DNA of 64,000 nucleotides from Silene conica (GCA_029255685.2 CM055319.2:32947068-33011067), one strand, 5' to 3'; shown: positions 10,975 to 23,845, numbered from the stretch's first letter. The notes: a model not told the origin generated them from the sequence alone. Made by a program: numbers and translations.

Positions 10975-13920
10975 GTCTTCCCTCCTTAAAATGAACTTCG
11001 TCCCGAAGTTCACCATCCCAAGGTTAACCAAAACTGATCATAAGGCATGCAATGAACACAGAAAGTGACATCATATGACATAGGAACGAAATAAAAGTAT
11101 TTTAAACGCGAATTGTAACATTCTACCCTCCTAAAAAGAAAGTTCCGTTCTCGTAACATACCTTAAGTAAACAGCTCAGGATACTTCTCCCTCATCGAAA
11201 CCTCTGTCTCCCAAGTAGCCTCCTCGACATTATGATTGGTCCATAATACTTTGACTAGAGCGATCTCCCCATTCCTGGTTTTCCTGACTTTTCTGTCAAG
11301 GATCTCCTTGGGTCTCTCCTCGTAAGTCAACTTCTCATCAACCTCGATAACCTCATGATCAAGGACATGCGAAGGGTCACTGATATATCTTCTCAGCTGT
11401 GACACATGAAACACATTATGTACTCTGGCTAAAGCTGGAGGTAGAGCCAATCGATAAGCTACCTCTCCAACTCTCTCTAGGATCTCAAATGGCCCAATAA
11501 ACTTCTGGCTCAACTTACCCCTCATGCCAAACCTCATCACTCCTCTCATAGGTGTCACCTTCAGTAAAACCTTCTCTCCCGCATCAAAGGTAATGTTACT
11601 CCTCTTTAGGTCAGCGTAACTCTTTTGTTTGTCCTGAGCAGCTCTCATCTTATGACGAATAAATTGAACTTGTGCTACCATATCCTGGATCATCTCAGGT
11701 CCCAAGGTCACCGTATCAGCTCGGTCATCCCAGCAAACTGGACTCCCACACTTCCTCCCATATAATGCCTCAAAAGAAGCCATCCCAATGCTAGCATGAT
11801 AGCTGTTGTTATATGAAAACTCTATCAAGTCAAGTCTGTCCTCCCTAGATCCCCCGAACTCTAGCACACAAGCCCTCAGCATATCCTCCAGTGTCTGGAT
11901 AGTCCTCTCAGTCTGACCATCAGTTGCTGGATGGAATGCAGTACTCATCTTCAAAGTAGTTCCCATCAATGTCTGTAACTCTTACCAGAACTTAGAGATG
12001 AACCTGGAATAACGATCAGAAACAATGTCCTTAGGGACACCATGAAGCTTCACCACATGCTTAACGTAAGCCTTGGCCAATTCAGCTTTACTCTAAGTCT
12101 CCTTCATCGGTATGAAATGGGCTGACTTAGTCAATCTATCTACAATCACCCAAATCATGTCATTTCCCTTAGAATTCCTCGGTAAACGCACAATAAAATC
12201 CATGGAAATGCTTTCCCATTTCCACTCAGGTACGTCCAGGGGTTGTAACTTCCCTTGCGGCCTCTTATGCTCCCCTTTGACCCTTTGACATACCAAGCAA
12301 CGAGAAACAAACTCAACTACTTCTTGCTTCATCTTTGGCCACCAGAAAGCTTTCTTCAGATCCTTGTACAACTTATCCCCTCCAGGATGAACGGAATAAG
12401 GTGTAGAATGAGCTTCAACCATAATCTTTCTCTTCAGCTCCTCATCTTCAGGCACACACCATCTCCCATCGAACCTCAAACTATCATCCTTGTGAACCTC
12501 GAACTTAGAATATGGCTCTGCTTCACTAGCTTTGCTCACTGCCTCACGCCACTTCTGAATTCTAGGATCACTCTTCTGTCTTTCTCGAATCTCGGAATAT
12601 AACTCAGGCTCGATCGTTAGATCCCCTAGGGTCTCACCCTTCCTGATCACTGCGATCCCCATCTGACCCAATTCACGATGCATACTCAATCTGGACATAG
12701 CTGTGCATAGAGCGTGAACGGACTTCCTACTCAATGCATCAGCCACAACATTAGCTTTTCCTTCCTTGTACAGAATCCATATCATAATCTCCAATAAGAT
12801 CGATCCATCTCCTCTGGCACATGTTTAGTTCCCTCTGAGTATAGATGTACTTCAGGCTCTTATGATCAGAATACACTTTGAATGTAGCTCCATAAAGATA
12901 ATGTCGCCACAACTTAAGTGCAAAAACTACCGCTCCCAGCTCTAGATCATGCGTCGGATAATTCTCCTCATAAGGCTTCAGTTGCCTAGAAGCATAAGCG
13001 ATTACTCTCCCATTCTGCATCAGCACACATCCCAGTCCCTTCTTAGAAGCATCAGTATACACTTCAAAATTCTCACTTCCCTCTGGCAATGCAAGGATAG
13101 GAGCTGTGGTGAGATGCTCCTTCAGGTCTAGAAATGCGTTCTCACAGCTCTCATCCCAAACGAATCTGTTCTCTTTCCGCATCAACGAAGTCATCGGTTT
13201 GGCTATCTTTGAAAAATCTTTCACGAATCTCCCGTAATAACCAGCCAAACCCAAGAAACTACGAATGTCGGCCATATTCCTTGGTCGCTCTCATTTTGAT
13301 ACGGTCTCAATCTTGCTAGGGTCGACAGATACACCCTCCTTAGACACCACATGGCCTAGAAAAGCAACTTTCTCGAGCTAGAATTCGCACTTACTCAACT
13401 TGGCATACAATTGATGATCCCTCAAAGTCTGTAACACCAAGCTCAAATGTTTAGCATGGTCTTCTCTATTCTTCGAATACACCAAGATGACATCGATAAA
13501 CACCACCACAAACTGGTCCAGATAAGGACTAAACACTCTGTTCATCAAATCCATGAAAACAGCAGGTGCATTAGTCAAACCAAATGGCATCACTACAAAT
13601 TCATAATGCCCATACCTCGATCTGAACGCAGTCTTGTAAATATCTGCATCTTTGATTCTCAGCTGATGATACCCTGACCTCAAATCGATCTTCGAAAACA
13701 CACCAGCCCCGCTCAACTGATCAAAAAGGTCATCGATGCGAGGTAAAGGATATCGATTCTTGATTGTCACATTGTTAAGCTCCCTATAATCCACGCACAG
13801 CCTCATGGTTCTGTCCTTCTTCCTTACAAACAATACTGGTGCTCCCCATGGTGACACACTTGGTCTTACGTATCCCTTGCTTGCTAGCTCATCCAGCTGC
13901 TTCCTCAACTCCTCCAATTC
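10975..13920 (-). pseudogene. Gypsy A pol: reverse transcriptase, RNase H, integrase and chromodomain (inactivated)
   Basis: Reading down the minus strand: RT from 13917, RNase H at about 13080-12800 ([13 protein letters not shown]), the integrase HHCC zinc-binding region at about 12420-12290, the integrase core with MDFIV at about 12200, and a C-terminal chromodomain at about 11370-11170 (VKVLWTNHNVEEATWE). The chromodomain marks a chromovirus, close to Tekay/Del. Damage is extensive. The RT catalytic FIDD reads FIDV (Val codon at 13489-13491). There are stops near 13377, 13300, 12093 and 11985, and a frameshift at about 12775-12795 between RNase H and its tail. Several stops replace Trp or Gln, as expected of C-to-T or G-to-A decay. 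The gene is cut at 13920 by element B; the missing codons resume at 59578-59781. Confidence 0.9.
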
Positions 13921-15048
13921 TGTAACACCCCCATTTATTTAGAGGCCTGAACTAGGACTCCCCAAATAACCAAGGGTGTTACCATCTCGGTTTCCCGAGG
14001 TAGTAGATAACAAAGGAAGAAATTCAGTACTTTATTAAGTATTTAAACGTTAAGCAAAAGTCTCAAAGGTATTACAACTGTCCATAAAACCAAAACTAAA
14101 AGTTTAGACACAGTGAAAACTAAATGAATTGGATCAACGCAGGTCTGATCCATGTCCTCTCCACCCTTCCAGCATCTATATGTCTAAACCTGTCATTCTG
14201 CTCCCCAAATAAATTGGATCAACGCAGACAAAATCAAACAAACAGAGTCAACACGAGGTTGAGTAGGTAATATAATCACGACATGAAATAACATAATAAA
14301 AAATTCCTCCATCTCCTCAACAACCATTTCTCCACCACACCTCCAACACACCACACCTCCCATGGCCATATCACAAGTCCCTTATCACAAGACCCATATC
14401 ACAAGACCCATTCACAAGCCCCGTTCTCCACAATAATCAATAATCATTCAATCACAATATATCACAAGTAATTATAGCAACCAAATAACGAATATCCTCA
14501 TGTCAGATCACAATTACAACATAGATATTCCCCTACCTTGAAACTGCGGAAGATAATAGCAAGTGCGCAACAGCTACTAAAAGTGTTCCACGCGGAAACC
14601 TCCACCAGATCTTTGGCCAAATCGAGGTACCCTAGGTCAGCCTACAACCACCGTGAGCAGGTTCCTCTTCTTCTCTAAAGTGGCGGCTAGGTTTTAGTGA
14701 AGTCGTGTTTGTGTTTGAATAGGGTTTAGGGTATGGAAATCTTTGCTATATATGACGGCAGACAATGTGTTGTTCATTGTTTCTGAACTTTCGAATGGGC
14801 TGACTTATTGTCACGTTTATCGAGGCCCAATGCGAGGGTAACAATAGGTCACAGGTTCAACACACACTAACACCATACAACTATTATTATTACTAGATGC
14901 CTAGGTTCCCATTTCGAATCCCACCGAAGTCCAAAACGCTTATCAAAATACGAGTACGCACAAGCTTATTAAACGACCAATTTAATATGTAATACATCGC
15001 TTACCCATAAATTATTATATTTTAATAATAATAATTCTGGTTATTACA
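13921..15048 (-). mobile_element. 3' LTR of element B (1,128 bp)
   Basis: Begins TGTAACACCCCC and ends GGTTATTACA. The 5-bp target duplication AATTC precedes it, and the internal junction GTCTTCCCCCTTAAAATGAA follows. The internal side then has about 160 non-coding bases (15049-15209) with AACTTCGTCCCGAAGTT before the chromodomain reading frame. Within the LTR, GGATCAACGCAG is repeated at about 14132 and 14217. Confidence 0.85.
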
Positions 15049-15402
15049 GTCTTCCCCCTTAAAATGAACTTCGTCCCGAAGTTCACCCACTCATAACGTC
15101 AAACATACACACGACACACCCTAAACATGTTAAAAAAAATCATGTTAAAATCCTGGAATGTTACATTCTACCCCACTAAAAAAAAAGAGTTACGTCCTCG
15201 TAACTTACCTCAAACGAACAATTGCGGGTAACGCTCCTTCATGGACGCCTCCGACTCCCAAGTGGCTTCCTCCGTGTTATGATTGGTCCATAAGACCTTC
15301 ACTAACACTGTCTCTCCATTCCGCGTCTTTCGAATCTTCCTATCCAGAATCTCCTTCGGAAGCTCAACATAGGTAAGTTGCTCATCTACCTCAATCACCT
15401 CA

Positions 15403-15983
15403 TGTAACACCCCAAGAGTATGAGGGGAATGTTTTTGTGGAGATTTGTCCCACATCGGTAGAATGTGAGACTTGTGATATGTTTATAATGGCTTCCACCC
15501 ACCACTTAGGAACAAGGCCTTGTGCTTTTGGGCTTAAGTGAGGACAAATAATGGGCCCAAAGGCTTACCTCCCATCTTATTGGGGGTGTGTTACGACCGT
15601 GGTGGGTCGGGTTGTTACAAATGGTATCAGAGCGACCCTGCGACCGTGTGGTGAGCCTGTGGTCGGGAGTACCCGGGTCACACACCTAGCGGGGGAGGAT
15701 TATGGCTTTGGTTGTGGTCAAGTTTGAGGCACAACGAGGACGTTGTGTTCTTTAAGTGGGGGAGTTTGTAACACCCCAAGAGTATGAGGGGAATGTTTGT
15801 GTGGAGATTTGTCCCACATCGGTAGAATGTGAGACTTGTGATATGTTTATAATAGCTTCCACCCACCACTTAGTGACAAGGCCTTGTGCTTTTGGGCTTA
15901 AGTGAGGACAAATAATGGGCCCAAAGGCTTACCTCCCATCTTATTGGGGCTGCGTTACGACTGTGGTGGGTCGGGTTGTTACA
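15403..15983 (+). mobile_element. TRIM (miniature LTR retrotransposon), 581 bp
   Basis: Two 217-bp LTRs (15403-15619 and 15767-15983) begin TGTAACACCCC and end GGTTGTTACA. A perfect 5-bp target duplication CCTCA flanks the element (15398-15402 and 15984-15988). The internal part is only 147 bp and holds a primer-binding site right after the left LTR and a purine tract TAAGTGGGGGAGTT just before the right LTR. It encodes nothing. The LTRs carry TTGTCCCACATCGG, a phrase familiar from plant TRIM/SMART elements. They differ at about seven positions by eye, so it is not brand new. It interrupts the chromodomain codons of B. Confidence 0.95.
15622..15633 (+). other. TRIM primer-binding site (initiator tRNA-Met type)
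   Basis: TGGTATCAGAGC lies two bases after the left LTR. This is the standard sequence complementary to the 3' end of plant initiator tRNA-Met, which primes minus-strand synthesis. Confidence 0.9.
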
Positions 15984-18900
15984 CCTCATGGCTCAACACA
16001 TGTGAGGGATCACTCAAATACTTCCTCAATTGGGATACATGGTACACATTATGGACCCTGGATAGGGCTGGTGGTAAGGCTAACCGATATGCCACCTCCC
16101 CAACCCTGTCCAAAATCTCGAATGGTCCAATAAACTTTTGACTCAGTTTGCCTCGCTTCCCGAACCTCATTACACCCTTTATAGGAGATACCTTCAGCAG
16201 TACTTTCTCGCCTACTTCAAATGAAATGTCACTCCTCCTGAGATCTGCGTAACTCTTCTGTCTATCCTGGGCAGCCCTCATTTTCTGTCTGATTATCTGA
16301 ACTTGCTCAACCATTTCCTGAATCATCCCTGGACCTAGAACCATAGCATAAGCTCGATCGTCCCAACATACAGGACTCCGACACTTCCTCCCATACAACG
16401 CCTCAAATGGAGCCATCCCAATGCTAGCATGGTAGCTATTATTATACGAGAACTCTATCAGCCCCAACCGTTCTTCCCATGATCCCCCGAACTCCAGCAC
16501 ACATGCTCTCAACATATCCTCCAAGGTCTGGATGGTCCTTTCAGTCTGACCATCTGTAGCTAGGTGAAAAGTGGTACTCATCTTTAACTGTGTGCCCAAC
16601 GCGGTCTGCAGCTCTTGCCAAAATCTAGAAATAAACCTCGAGTCACGATCGGAAACAATATCCTTGGGAATGCCATGCAACTTGACTACGTTCTGCACAT
16701 ATGACCTTGCCAACTCAGCCTTACTCCAGGTATCCTTCATTGGAATAAAGTGAGCGGACTTGGTCAATCTATCCACGATTACCCAGATCATGTTATTGCC
16801 CCTCTGAGTTCGAGGCAACCCCACAATGAAATACATAGAAATATTCTCTCACTTCCATTCAGGTACATCCAGTGGCTGAATCTTTCCTTGAGGTCTCTTA
16901 TGCTCACCTTTTACCCTCTGACATGTCAAACACCGCGACACGAACTCGGCAACTTCCTTTTTCATGTTGGGCCACCAAAAAGTCTTCTTGAGGTCTTTGT
17001 ACAATTTATCGCCCCCCGGGTGAACGGAGTATGGCGTAGCATGAGCTTCAGTTAAGATTTTCTTTTTCAAATCATCATTATCCGGAACACACCATCACCC
17101 ACTGAATCTCAAGCTATCATCAGAATGGACACTGAATTTGGACTCGGTCTCATTATCACTTCCCTCGATCATTCTTCTGCACTTCTGGATCCTCAAGTCT
17201 TCTTTCTACAATTCCCTGATTTCACCATACAATTCTGCTTCAACTGTCAGATCAGTAAGAGTATCCCCTTTCCGAATCATACAAATTCCCATCTCACCCA
17301 ACTCATTATGCTGTCGTATTCTCGATCTGGCACTTCGCAATGCATGAACAGATTTTCTACTCAAGGCATCAACAACTACATTAGCCTTGCCCTCATGATA
17401 GACAATCTGCATATCGTAGTCACCAATCAACTCTATCCACCTCCTCTGCCTCATATTCAATTCCCGCTGGGTGTAGATGTACTTCAAGCTTTTGTGGTCA
17501 GAAAACACTTTAAATGTGGCCCCGTACAGATAATGACGCCACAGTTTCAGTGCAAAAACCACAGCCCCCAACTCCAAGTCATGGGTAGGATAATTCTCTT
17601 CATAGGCCTTCAGCTGTCGGGAAGCATAAGCTATCACTCTCCCATTCCGCATTAGCACACATCCTAGCCCATGCTTCGAAGCGTCGGTATACACTTCAAA
17701 GTTATCACTCCCTTCTGGCAAGGCAAGGATAGGAGCTGTTGTCAGACGTTCCTTAAGTGTTAAGAACGCCTTCTCACAACTCTCATCCCAAATGAAACGA
17801 TTCTTCTTCCTCATTAATGATGTTAATGGCTTGGCTAACTTTGAGAAATCTTTGACAAACCTCCTGTAATACCCAGCCAATCCCAGGAAACTTCGGATCT
17901 CTCCCACATTCTTCGGGCTTTGCCACCTGGTCACTGCTTCAATCTTGCTAGGGTTCACAGACACCCCCTCCTTGGAAATTACATGACCCAAGAAAGCAAC
18001 TTTCTCTAACCAGAACTCGCACTTACTCAACTTAGCATATAACCCATTCTCCTCTAGAGTCTTCAACACGGTTCTCAGATGTTCCTCGTGCTCTTCTTTA
18101 TTCTTGGAATACACCAAGATGTCGTCGATAAACACAACCACGAACTTATCCAGATACAGACTGAATACTCGGTTGATCAAATCCATGAACACTGCTGGTG
18201 CATTAGTCAACCCGAACGGCATAACCACAAATTCGTAGTGGCCATACCTTGTTCTGAAAGCGGTCTTGGGGATATCCTCATCTTTAATCCTCTATTGGTG
18301 ATAACCCGATCTCAGATCAATTTTTGAAAAGACTCCGGCTCCACTCAACTAGTCGAATAGATCATCAATTCTAGGCAAGAGGTAGCGGTTCTTAATAGTC
18401 ACATTGTTCAGCTCTCGGTAGTCAACGCAAAGTCTTAGACTCTCATCCTTCTTTTTCACAAAAAGTACTGGTGCTCCCCAGGGTGACACACTAGCTAGGC
18501 CGGATGAACCCTTGTCAGCCAATTCATCCAGTTGCTTTTTCAATTCTTCCATTTCTTTTGGTCCCATACGGTAAGGTGATTTCGATATTGGTCCTGCACG
18601 TGATTTGAGATCGATAGAGAAGTCGAAATCTCTCCTAGGTGGTAATCCTGACACATCGTCCCAGAACACTCCCTCAAACTCCCTCACCACAGGTATCTCG
18701 CTAACACTCGGAGTCTCCGCCTCACAATTCCACATTTGACACAAGATTAAACTATCCCCCTTCCGCAAGCTCGACTTAAGGGTATTAACTGATATAAACT
18801 TGACCTTGGGTTTAACCATGAATCCCCTATAGGTCACTCTCACCCCCTTAGGTCCTCTCAGAAAAATTTTCTTTTGGTAACAGTCAATGAAAGCTCGGTA

Positions 18901-19159
18901 TTTCCCCAGCCAATCCATTCCCAGGATTACTTCAAAGTCCCCCAATGGAAACTCGATAAGGTCGCAATGGAAAACCACTTCCCCTATCTTGATAGGCACA
19001 CTCCTAAAGACTCTATTACATGACACCGATTCCCCGGATGGTATTGTTACAGAATCCTCAACCCAATCATAGATGTCAAGCCCTAACCCCCTAGCATGTT
19101 CTCTAGACACAAAAGAATGGGTTGCGCCGGAATCAAAGAGTACGAAAGTAGGTTTAAGG

Positions 19160-20444
19160 TGTTGGAGGAAGTGTCCTCGACAATAGTGTGTTGACATAAT
19201 TAAAACTCATTTGAATGAAACACAACTGGGAGTGTTACTCTTTTAAAGTCAACTGATCAACATTTATCGATAATGATTGGCTGTCTAGAGTTTGACATTA
19301 TCGTCATATGATGGTGGTGATCAGTTGATCCCTTAAGGTCATATCTTTAGGGAATTCCGTCTCAATGGAATAATTAATTAATATTGTATTGGATACGAAT
19401 TAATTAATAACTAGAAATTTGGAAATAATTTTATATGACGAATATTTTTATAATGGGATTATAATAATAATAGTCATGGTAATAAAATCGTTTTATTAAT
19501 CGGTTTTATTTATTCGTTTGGGAAACGATTAAATTGAGAATGAACACGGTTGATCATAAAATTACAAAGAGTTGTAATTAAATTATGACATTACATTTTT
19601 ATACAATAATAATTTCGAAATTATTAGTGCAAATATTTAAATGTAATAAATTTGTGAATTATGAATTTTAATAGTTAAAATTGCACAATTAACAAATTGG
19701 GTCATGTGTTATGGGACATGTATGACATGTTACAAATTAACACAATTGACAAAAATAAAATGGAGTCCATTTTATCATTAGTTGAACCGTGTGATTGTGT
19801 GTTAGTATGGTAATGTTGATTATCATATTTTAATTAGAAAAGCATATTATGATAAAAGCTTACAACCTAGTCTTTGTGTAAGACATAGGTGTAAGGCATA
19901 TTGTATGCATTTTGCATAAAGGAAAAGAGCATGCATTGGCTCACTAGGCCACATGAGGGCCGGCCATCACATGAGCAAAGCAAGCTCATTTTGCTCTTTA
20001 TATACTTCACAATTGACAACATGAAAACTAGTCTTTGTGTAAGTGCATGCTTTCTTACTTTACACTACAATTTCATTCAAGCTCATTTTTCTAGCAAAGA
20101 TTATTATTTCCATACTAATAATATTAAGAGTAATATTATTATTATTTCTAGTATACTTATACTAATTTTCTAGTAACAAAATTAGTATTAGTTTGAGATC
20201 GGGTCCTTGATACGCATCTTTTGGAGACGATTTGTCTTAGATCGTTTAAGGGTATTTCGGTGGTTTGAAGACTCATATAATAGGTGATTATTGAGTATAA
20301 ACCTTCTAAAACCAATGTAAGGACTATCTCATTTTATGATATCATCTTGCATGCATAAGATCTATTTAAGTTTTTATGACTAAACTTAAAGAAACAAAAC
20401 TCATATTAGATTTGAGTATAATATAAGGAACCTAGTTTCCAACA
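19160..20444 (+). mobile_element. 5' LTR of copia-1
   Basis: Starts TGTTGGAGGAAGTG and ends TTTCCAACA. A TATA-like TTTATATAC is at about 19997-20005, placing transcription start in the distal third. The LTR is identical by eye to the first 805 bp of the 3' copy. About five differences fall in the last 480 bp. Confidence 0.92.
19249..19328 (+). other. 80-nt two-stem hairpin in the copia-1 LTR, conserved by covariation
   Basis: Outer stem TCAACTGATCA (19249-19259) pairs with TGATCAGTTGA (19318-19328). Inner stem CGATAATG (19268-19275) pairs with CATTATCG (19296-19303). In copia-2 the same structure (51977-52056) has a T-A pair changed to C-G in the outer stem and an A-T pair changed to G-C in the inner stem, both with pairing kept. 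The repeated 3' LTR carries the same hairpin. Confidence 0.7.
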
Positions 20445-20446
20445 AT

Positions 20447-20458
20447 TGGTATCAGAGC
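20447..20458 (+). other. Copia-1 primer-binding site
   Basis: TGGTATCAGAGC two bases after the 5' LTR, complementary to initiator tRNA-Met, the usual primer of plant copia elements. Confidence 0.95.
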
Positions 20459-22936
20459 ATTACGGTTGTTGCATGCATGAAAGGATTCATGTTTTATGTT
20501 AAAACGGGTTAACATACATATTTCGAAAATTTCGAAATATATTGTGTTTATTATGATAAATCACAAAATAATTTTGCATGTTAAAGTTTCTGTTTCTAAA
20601 ATGGTTTTAGGACATAAAAATAATTTTATGGATTTTTATTGTTCATTTTTATATTTATTTGTATATTTTGTAGTTTAAATCGGTTTTAAACAACAATTAA
20701 TGGGAAAAATAGCTAAAAATAGTTTCTGGCCGAGATTTTTTGATATGTTGTCACATGCATATGTAATATATTGTATATGATTTTTCGTAAGAAATGGAGT
20801 TAATATGCATGGATTATGAATTTTATGAGATAAATAGTCATAATATGAGCAAAAATGGGTATATATGGTTATATTTCGAATTTAATCTTAAAAATTTTAT
20901 GAGAAGTCACATGCAATATATAAAGTTCCTGTATGAATTTTTGAAATTATTGGAATTATTTTGCATGATTAATGATTTTTATAGTAAAAATCGGATTAAT
21001 AGTGACTCAAATTCGACTTTAATAGTTATAGTTGGAATTTTGCCATAAAAACTTTACACAATGTCACATGCATTATTTACAGTATGTATGTAGTTTTGGG
21101 AATTTATTCCCAAGTGATGCATGATTTATGATTTTAATGGTTAAAATCGGATAAATAGTGACTTCTTGTGTTAAAAATAGTTAATCTTAATATTATGGCA
21201 TGAAATTTTACCCATAGATATCTTATATGATAGGAACATCAGATCTAAAAGTTAGATATCAAAAAGTTTCTGTTTTTATGATTATTAATTTTAATGAGTT
21301 AATTAGCTAATAATCGTAATTTATGAGTCGAAAATGAAATTTTCGAGTATGGTCTGTAATTTTTGGTCATTTTCAAGTTCTAATATATATTTTAGCATGA
21401 CTAAAAATTTATGGCAAATTATTGCAAGTTTTTATAATTTAAATCGGATTTTAAACCATAAAAACGGCTTTTATACGATTTATTTAAGAAATAAACCATA
21501 AATATTTGCATAAGACCATTTTATTAATTTCTGAATTTTCAGAAAATTTCCAGAAATTTTAAAATTTTGAATTTTAAATTTTGAATTTTATTAACTCATT
21601 TGGCCATATTTTGTTTATTTTTCCCGAAAATACAAGTAATTTATGAACAATAATGCAAAATCAAGTTAGATCATGATCAAATATTAGTAGAGACTAAACA
21701 TTGATTCCTAAAGTAAGTTAGGATGATTAACTTGGACATAAATGAGATTTATGTAATTTTGGATGATTTTAATAGTTAAAATCGCGCATATCCGTAAAAA
21801 CCGTAAACAAATATGAGATATTTGCTCCCATAAGGCGATTTGGCATTAAAAATTAAGCATGTGCATACATATTTTATTTATTGCAATTTATTTAATATGA
21901 ATGTCATATTTTGAATGTTATTTATATAATTTGGAATTATGTAATTTTCTTAGTATGGCCTTAGTTTTAATCAATATTACCCGTAATGTAAGGGAATATT
22001 GATTCGGTTGTAATTTATGTGATCTCGTATCACGGCTTTGTAATTTAATTTAATTTTCAGTTTTACAATAGAATAGTTGTATTATTTTATTGTAATTCCG
22101 GAGATCCAAAAGACGGTGCCATACGGAAAGGAGTTCCGACAAGACGGTGTTTTCTTGGATGGCGTGCCAATGAAGTTCAAGGGACCATGGAGTTGGTTTC
22201 CGAATTTGTAATAGTTAATTAGTTTTTACTATTACTAGGAAGGCCATACTAGGATTTTATTGCTTTATTGCTTTTATTTTTGCATTATTTATATGTTTGC
22301 ATGCATAGCCAAATCGCCATAAACATGCATATTAGTTTAAATCGTTAAAAACGACCGTGTCAATTATAATTATCGAGTTCACCGATTTAATTCGCTTAAA
22401 GGAGATGGATAATAAATTGACAAGACCTCTATATTAAACAAAACAATTGAGGATTAGCCTTACCAAATAGTAGAACCCATGAGCTTCTATTTCGTGGGGT
22501 GGTGCTAGTCCAGTGGGCAGTACGAACCCCATTACGTAGGATAAGTGGGGCGATGGGATGGATTCAGTCCAGTGGGCGGATCGCATCCCGATGCATTTGA
22601 AATTTGGTTTGTACTCAACGGAAGTGTAGAGGACCAATGGTCAATGTGTTCCGGGCTAAGATGTATAAATTATGATTTGTCATCAACCAAGAGTTCTAGG
22701 GTAGAACCGGTTTAATTTAACCCACCAAACCATATCATTGGGTCGGAGTTCCAGTGGTTCACGATTTCGGTAGTATAGGTTTGGGTCTTGGAATCATTTA
22801 TAAAATTGGATAGAGGTCATTTTATAGATGCATCAACTTAGTAAATATGTTTACAAGTTAAAATGAAAATTAAAACGATTAGCATTTAATTTCTTCATAT
22901 GTTTAAAATTTTGTAGTCTTCGTATCAATATCAATC
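20459..22936 (+). other. Long AT-rich 5' leader of copia-1 with diverged 156-bp repeats
   Basis: Nothing coding is recognisable in this 2.5-kb leader. GTCACATGCA recurs near 20752, 20907 and 21064, about 156 bp apart. A phrase like GTTAAAATCGGATAAATAGT accompanies the copies, pointing to old tandem repeats at about 20590-21200. GTCCAGTGGGC occurs twice, near 22509 and 22568. The corresponding leader of copia-2 (55440-57883) has similar phrases. Confidence 0.6.
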
Positions 22937-23845
22937 ATGGCTACTTCCACTACTACGAACAATTCATGGTTACGTTCCTTCATGGATCGTTGTAAGCTAG
23001 AAAAGAATGGGGCAAACTTTGCCGATTGGGATGCCCAACTGTTGTTGGCGGCAGAGGGAGACGGTAAGACCGAATTCCTCATTGAAGAATCACCTCCTGA
23101 ACCTGCAGAAAATGCCACCGCCGCAGCAAGACGACCCTATGATACTTATCAGAAGGAGTCTGCGGCAATCAAAAATGTTTTGATCTTCTCGATGGAGCCA
23201 GAACTCCAAAGGAGTGCCATAAAGATTGGCACGGCCTATGAGATCTACTCCAGGCTTGTGACAATGTTCTCAAAGGCTTCGAGAATTGTCCAATACGAGG
23301 CGGCATCGGCCTTCTTTGATCTCAACCTTAAGGAGGGGCAAAAGGCTAGCCCACATGTGCTCAAGTTAATTGAGCATGTAGAAACCCTAAGGATGAATCA
23401 AGTGGACATTCCTAAGGAACTTGTGATTGATAGAATCCTTCACTCCTTATCTAAGGTGAAAACTTATGTACAATTCCGGGTGAATTTCAACATGAGAAAC
23501 CAAGACATCTCTCTCGATGAATTGCACAATATGATCGTGCAAGCTGAAAGGGATATGGGCCTAAATGTTAGTGCCCCTAAGGATGTGCTCAACATTAATG
23601 TTAAGAGCAAAGGAAAGTTCAAAAGGAAGGGTAAGGCAAAGGGGAAGCAACCTTCCAAAGGTTCAAAGAAAGTGTCTTCTGAGGCAAGCACCTCCAAATC
23701 CAAGAAGAGCCCTCATCAAGGGGCCAAATGCTTTTACTGCAATGGCAAAGGACATTGGAAGAGGAACTGTTCCAAGTATCTCAGCGATCTCAAAGCTGGG
23801 AAGATTCTTCCAGTTGGTACGATAACTATCCCGATTTTATGTTAA
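22937..23845 (+). CDS. gag: Copia-type Gag (302 aa), copia-1
   Basis: An intact ORF for the capsid/nucleocapsid protein that packages element RNA in cytoplasmic particles. The N-terminal half has the plant copia Gag signature (SWLRSFMDRCKL, then FADWDAQLLLAA) and a helical capsid-like region to about residue 215. A Lys/Ser-rich basic linker lies at about 222-262. A CCHC zinc knuckle occupies residues 265-278 (CFYCNGKGHWKRNC). The start ATG at 22937 aligns with the start of the copia-2 Gag. In autonomous copia elements the frame would continue into protease; here it stops about 24 residues after the knuckle and no pol follows. About 60-65% similarity to the copia-2 Gag is my estimate by eye. 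Confidence 0.92.
   Translation: MATSTTTNNSWLRSFMDRCKLEKNGANFADWDAQLLLAAEGDGKTEFLIEESPPEPAENATAAARRPYDTYQKESAAIKNVLIFSMEPELQRSAIKIGTAYEIYSRLVTMFSKASRIVQYEAASAFFDLNLKEGQKASPHVLKLIEHVETLRMNQVDIPKELVIDRILHSLSKVKTYVQFRVNFNMRNQDISLDELHNMIVQAERDMGLNVSAPKDVLNINVKSKGKFKRKGKAKGKQPSKGSKKVSSEASTSKSKKSPHQGAKCFYCNGKGHWKRNCSKYLSDLKAGKILPVGTITIPILC

Larger units (their letters stand above)
15210..19159 (-). pseudogene. Gypsy B pol: protease, RT, RNase H, integrase, chromodomain (interrupted and inactivated)
   Basis: The order on the minus strand is protease with the DSGA active site (Asp codon at about 19132-19134), RT with an intact FIDD motif at about 18125, RNase H at about 17690-17470, integrase HHCC at about 17030-16910, integrase core at 16830-16560, and chromodomain at 15370-15210. 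The TRIM splits the chromodomain end at 15403. Copia-1 enters the protease at 19160, whose N-terminal codons resume at 41422. Stops lie near 16850, 17090, 17205, 18288 and 18347. The first integrase Asp, in the conserved MDFI, is Tyr (MYFI), which by family knowledge would abolish strand transfer. Confidence 0.9.

Noticed and set aside
15403-15619. Cassandra-type TRIM with 5S rRNA promoter in the LTR
   Set aside because: No 5S-like sequence can be read in the 217-bp LTR.
18349-19197. Protease frame of B starting at 19197
   Set aside because: The first 13 or so codons lie in the copia-1 LTR; the true N-terminal part continues at 41422.
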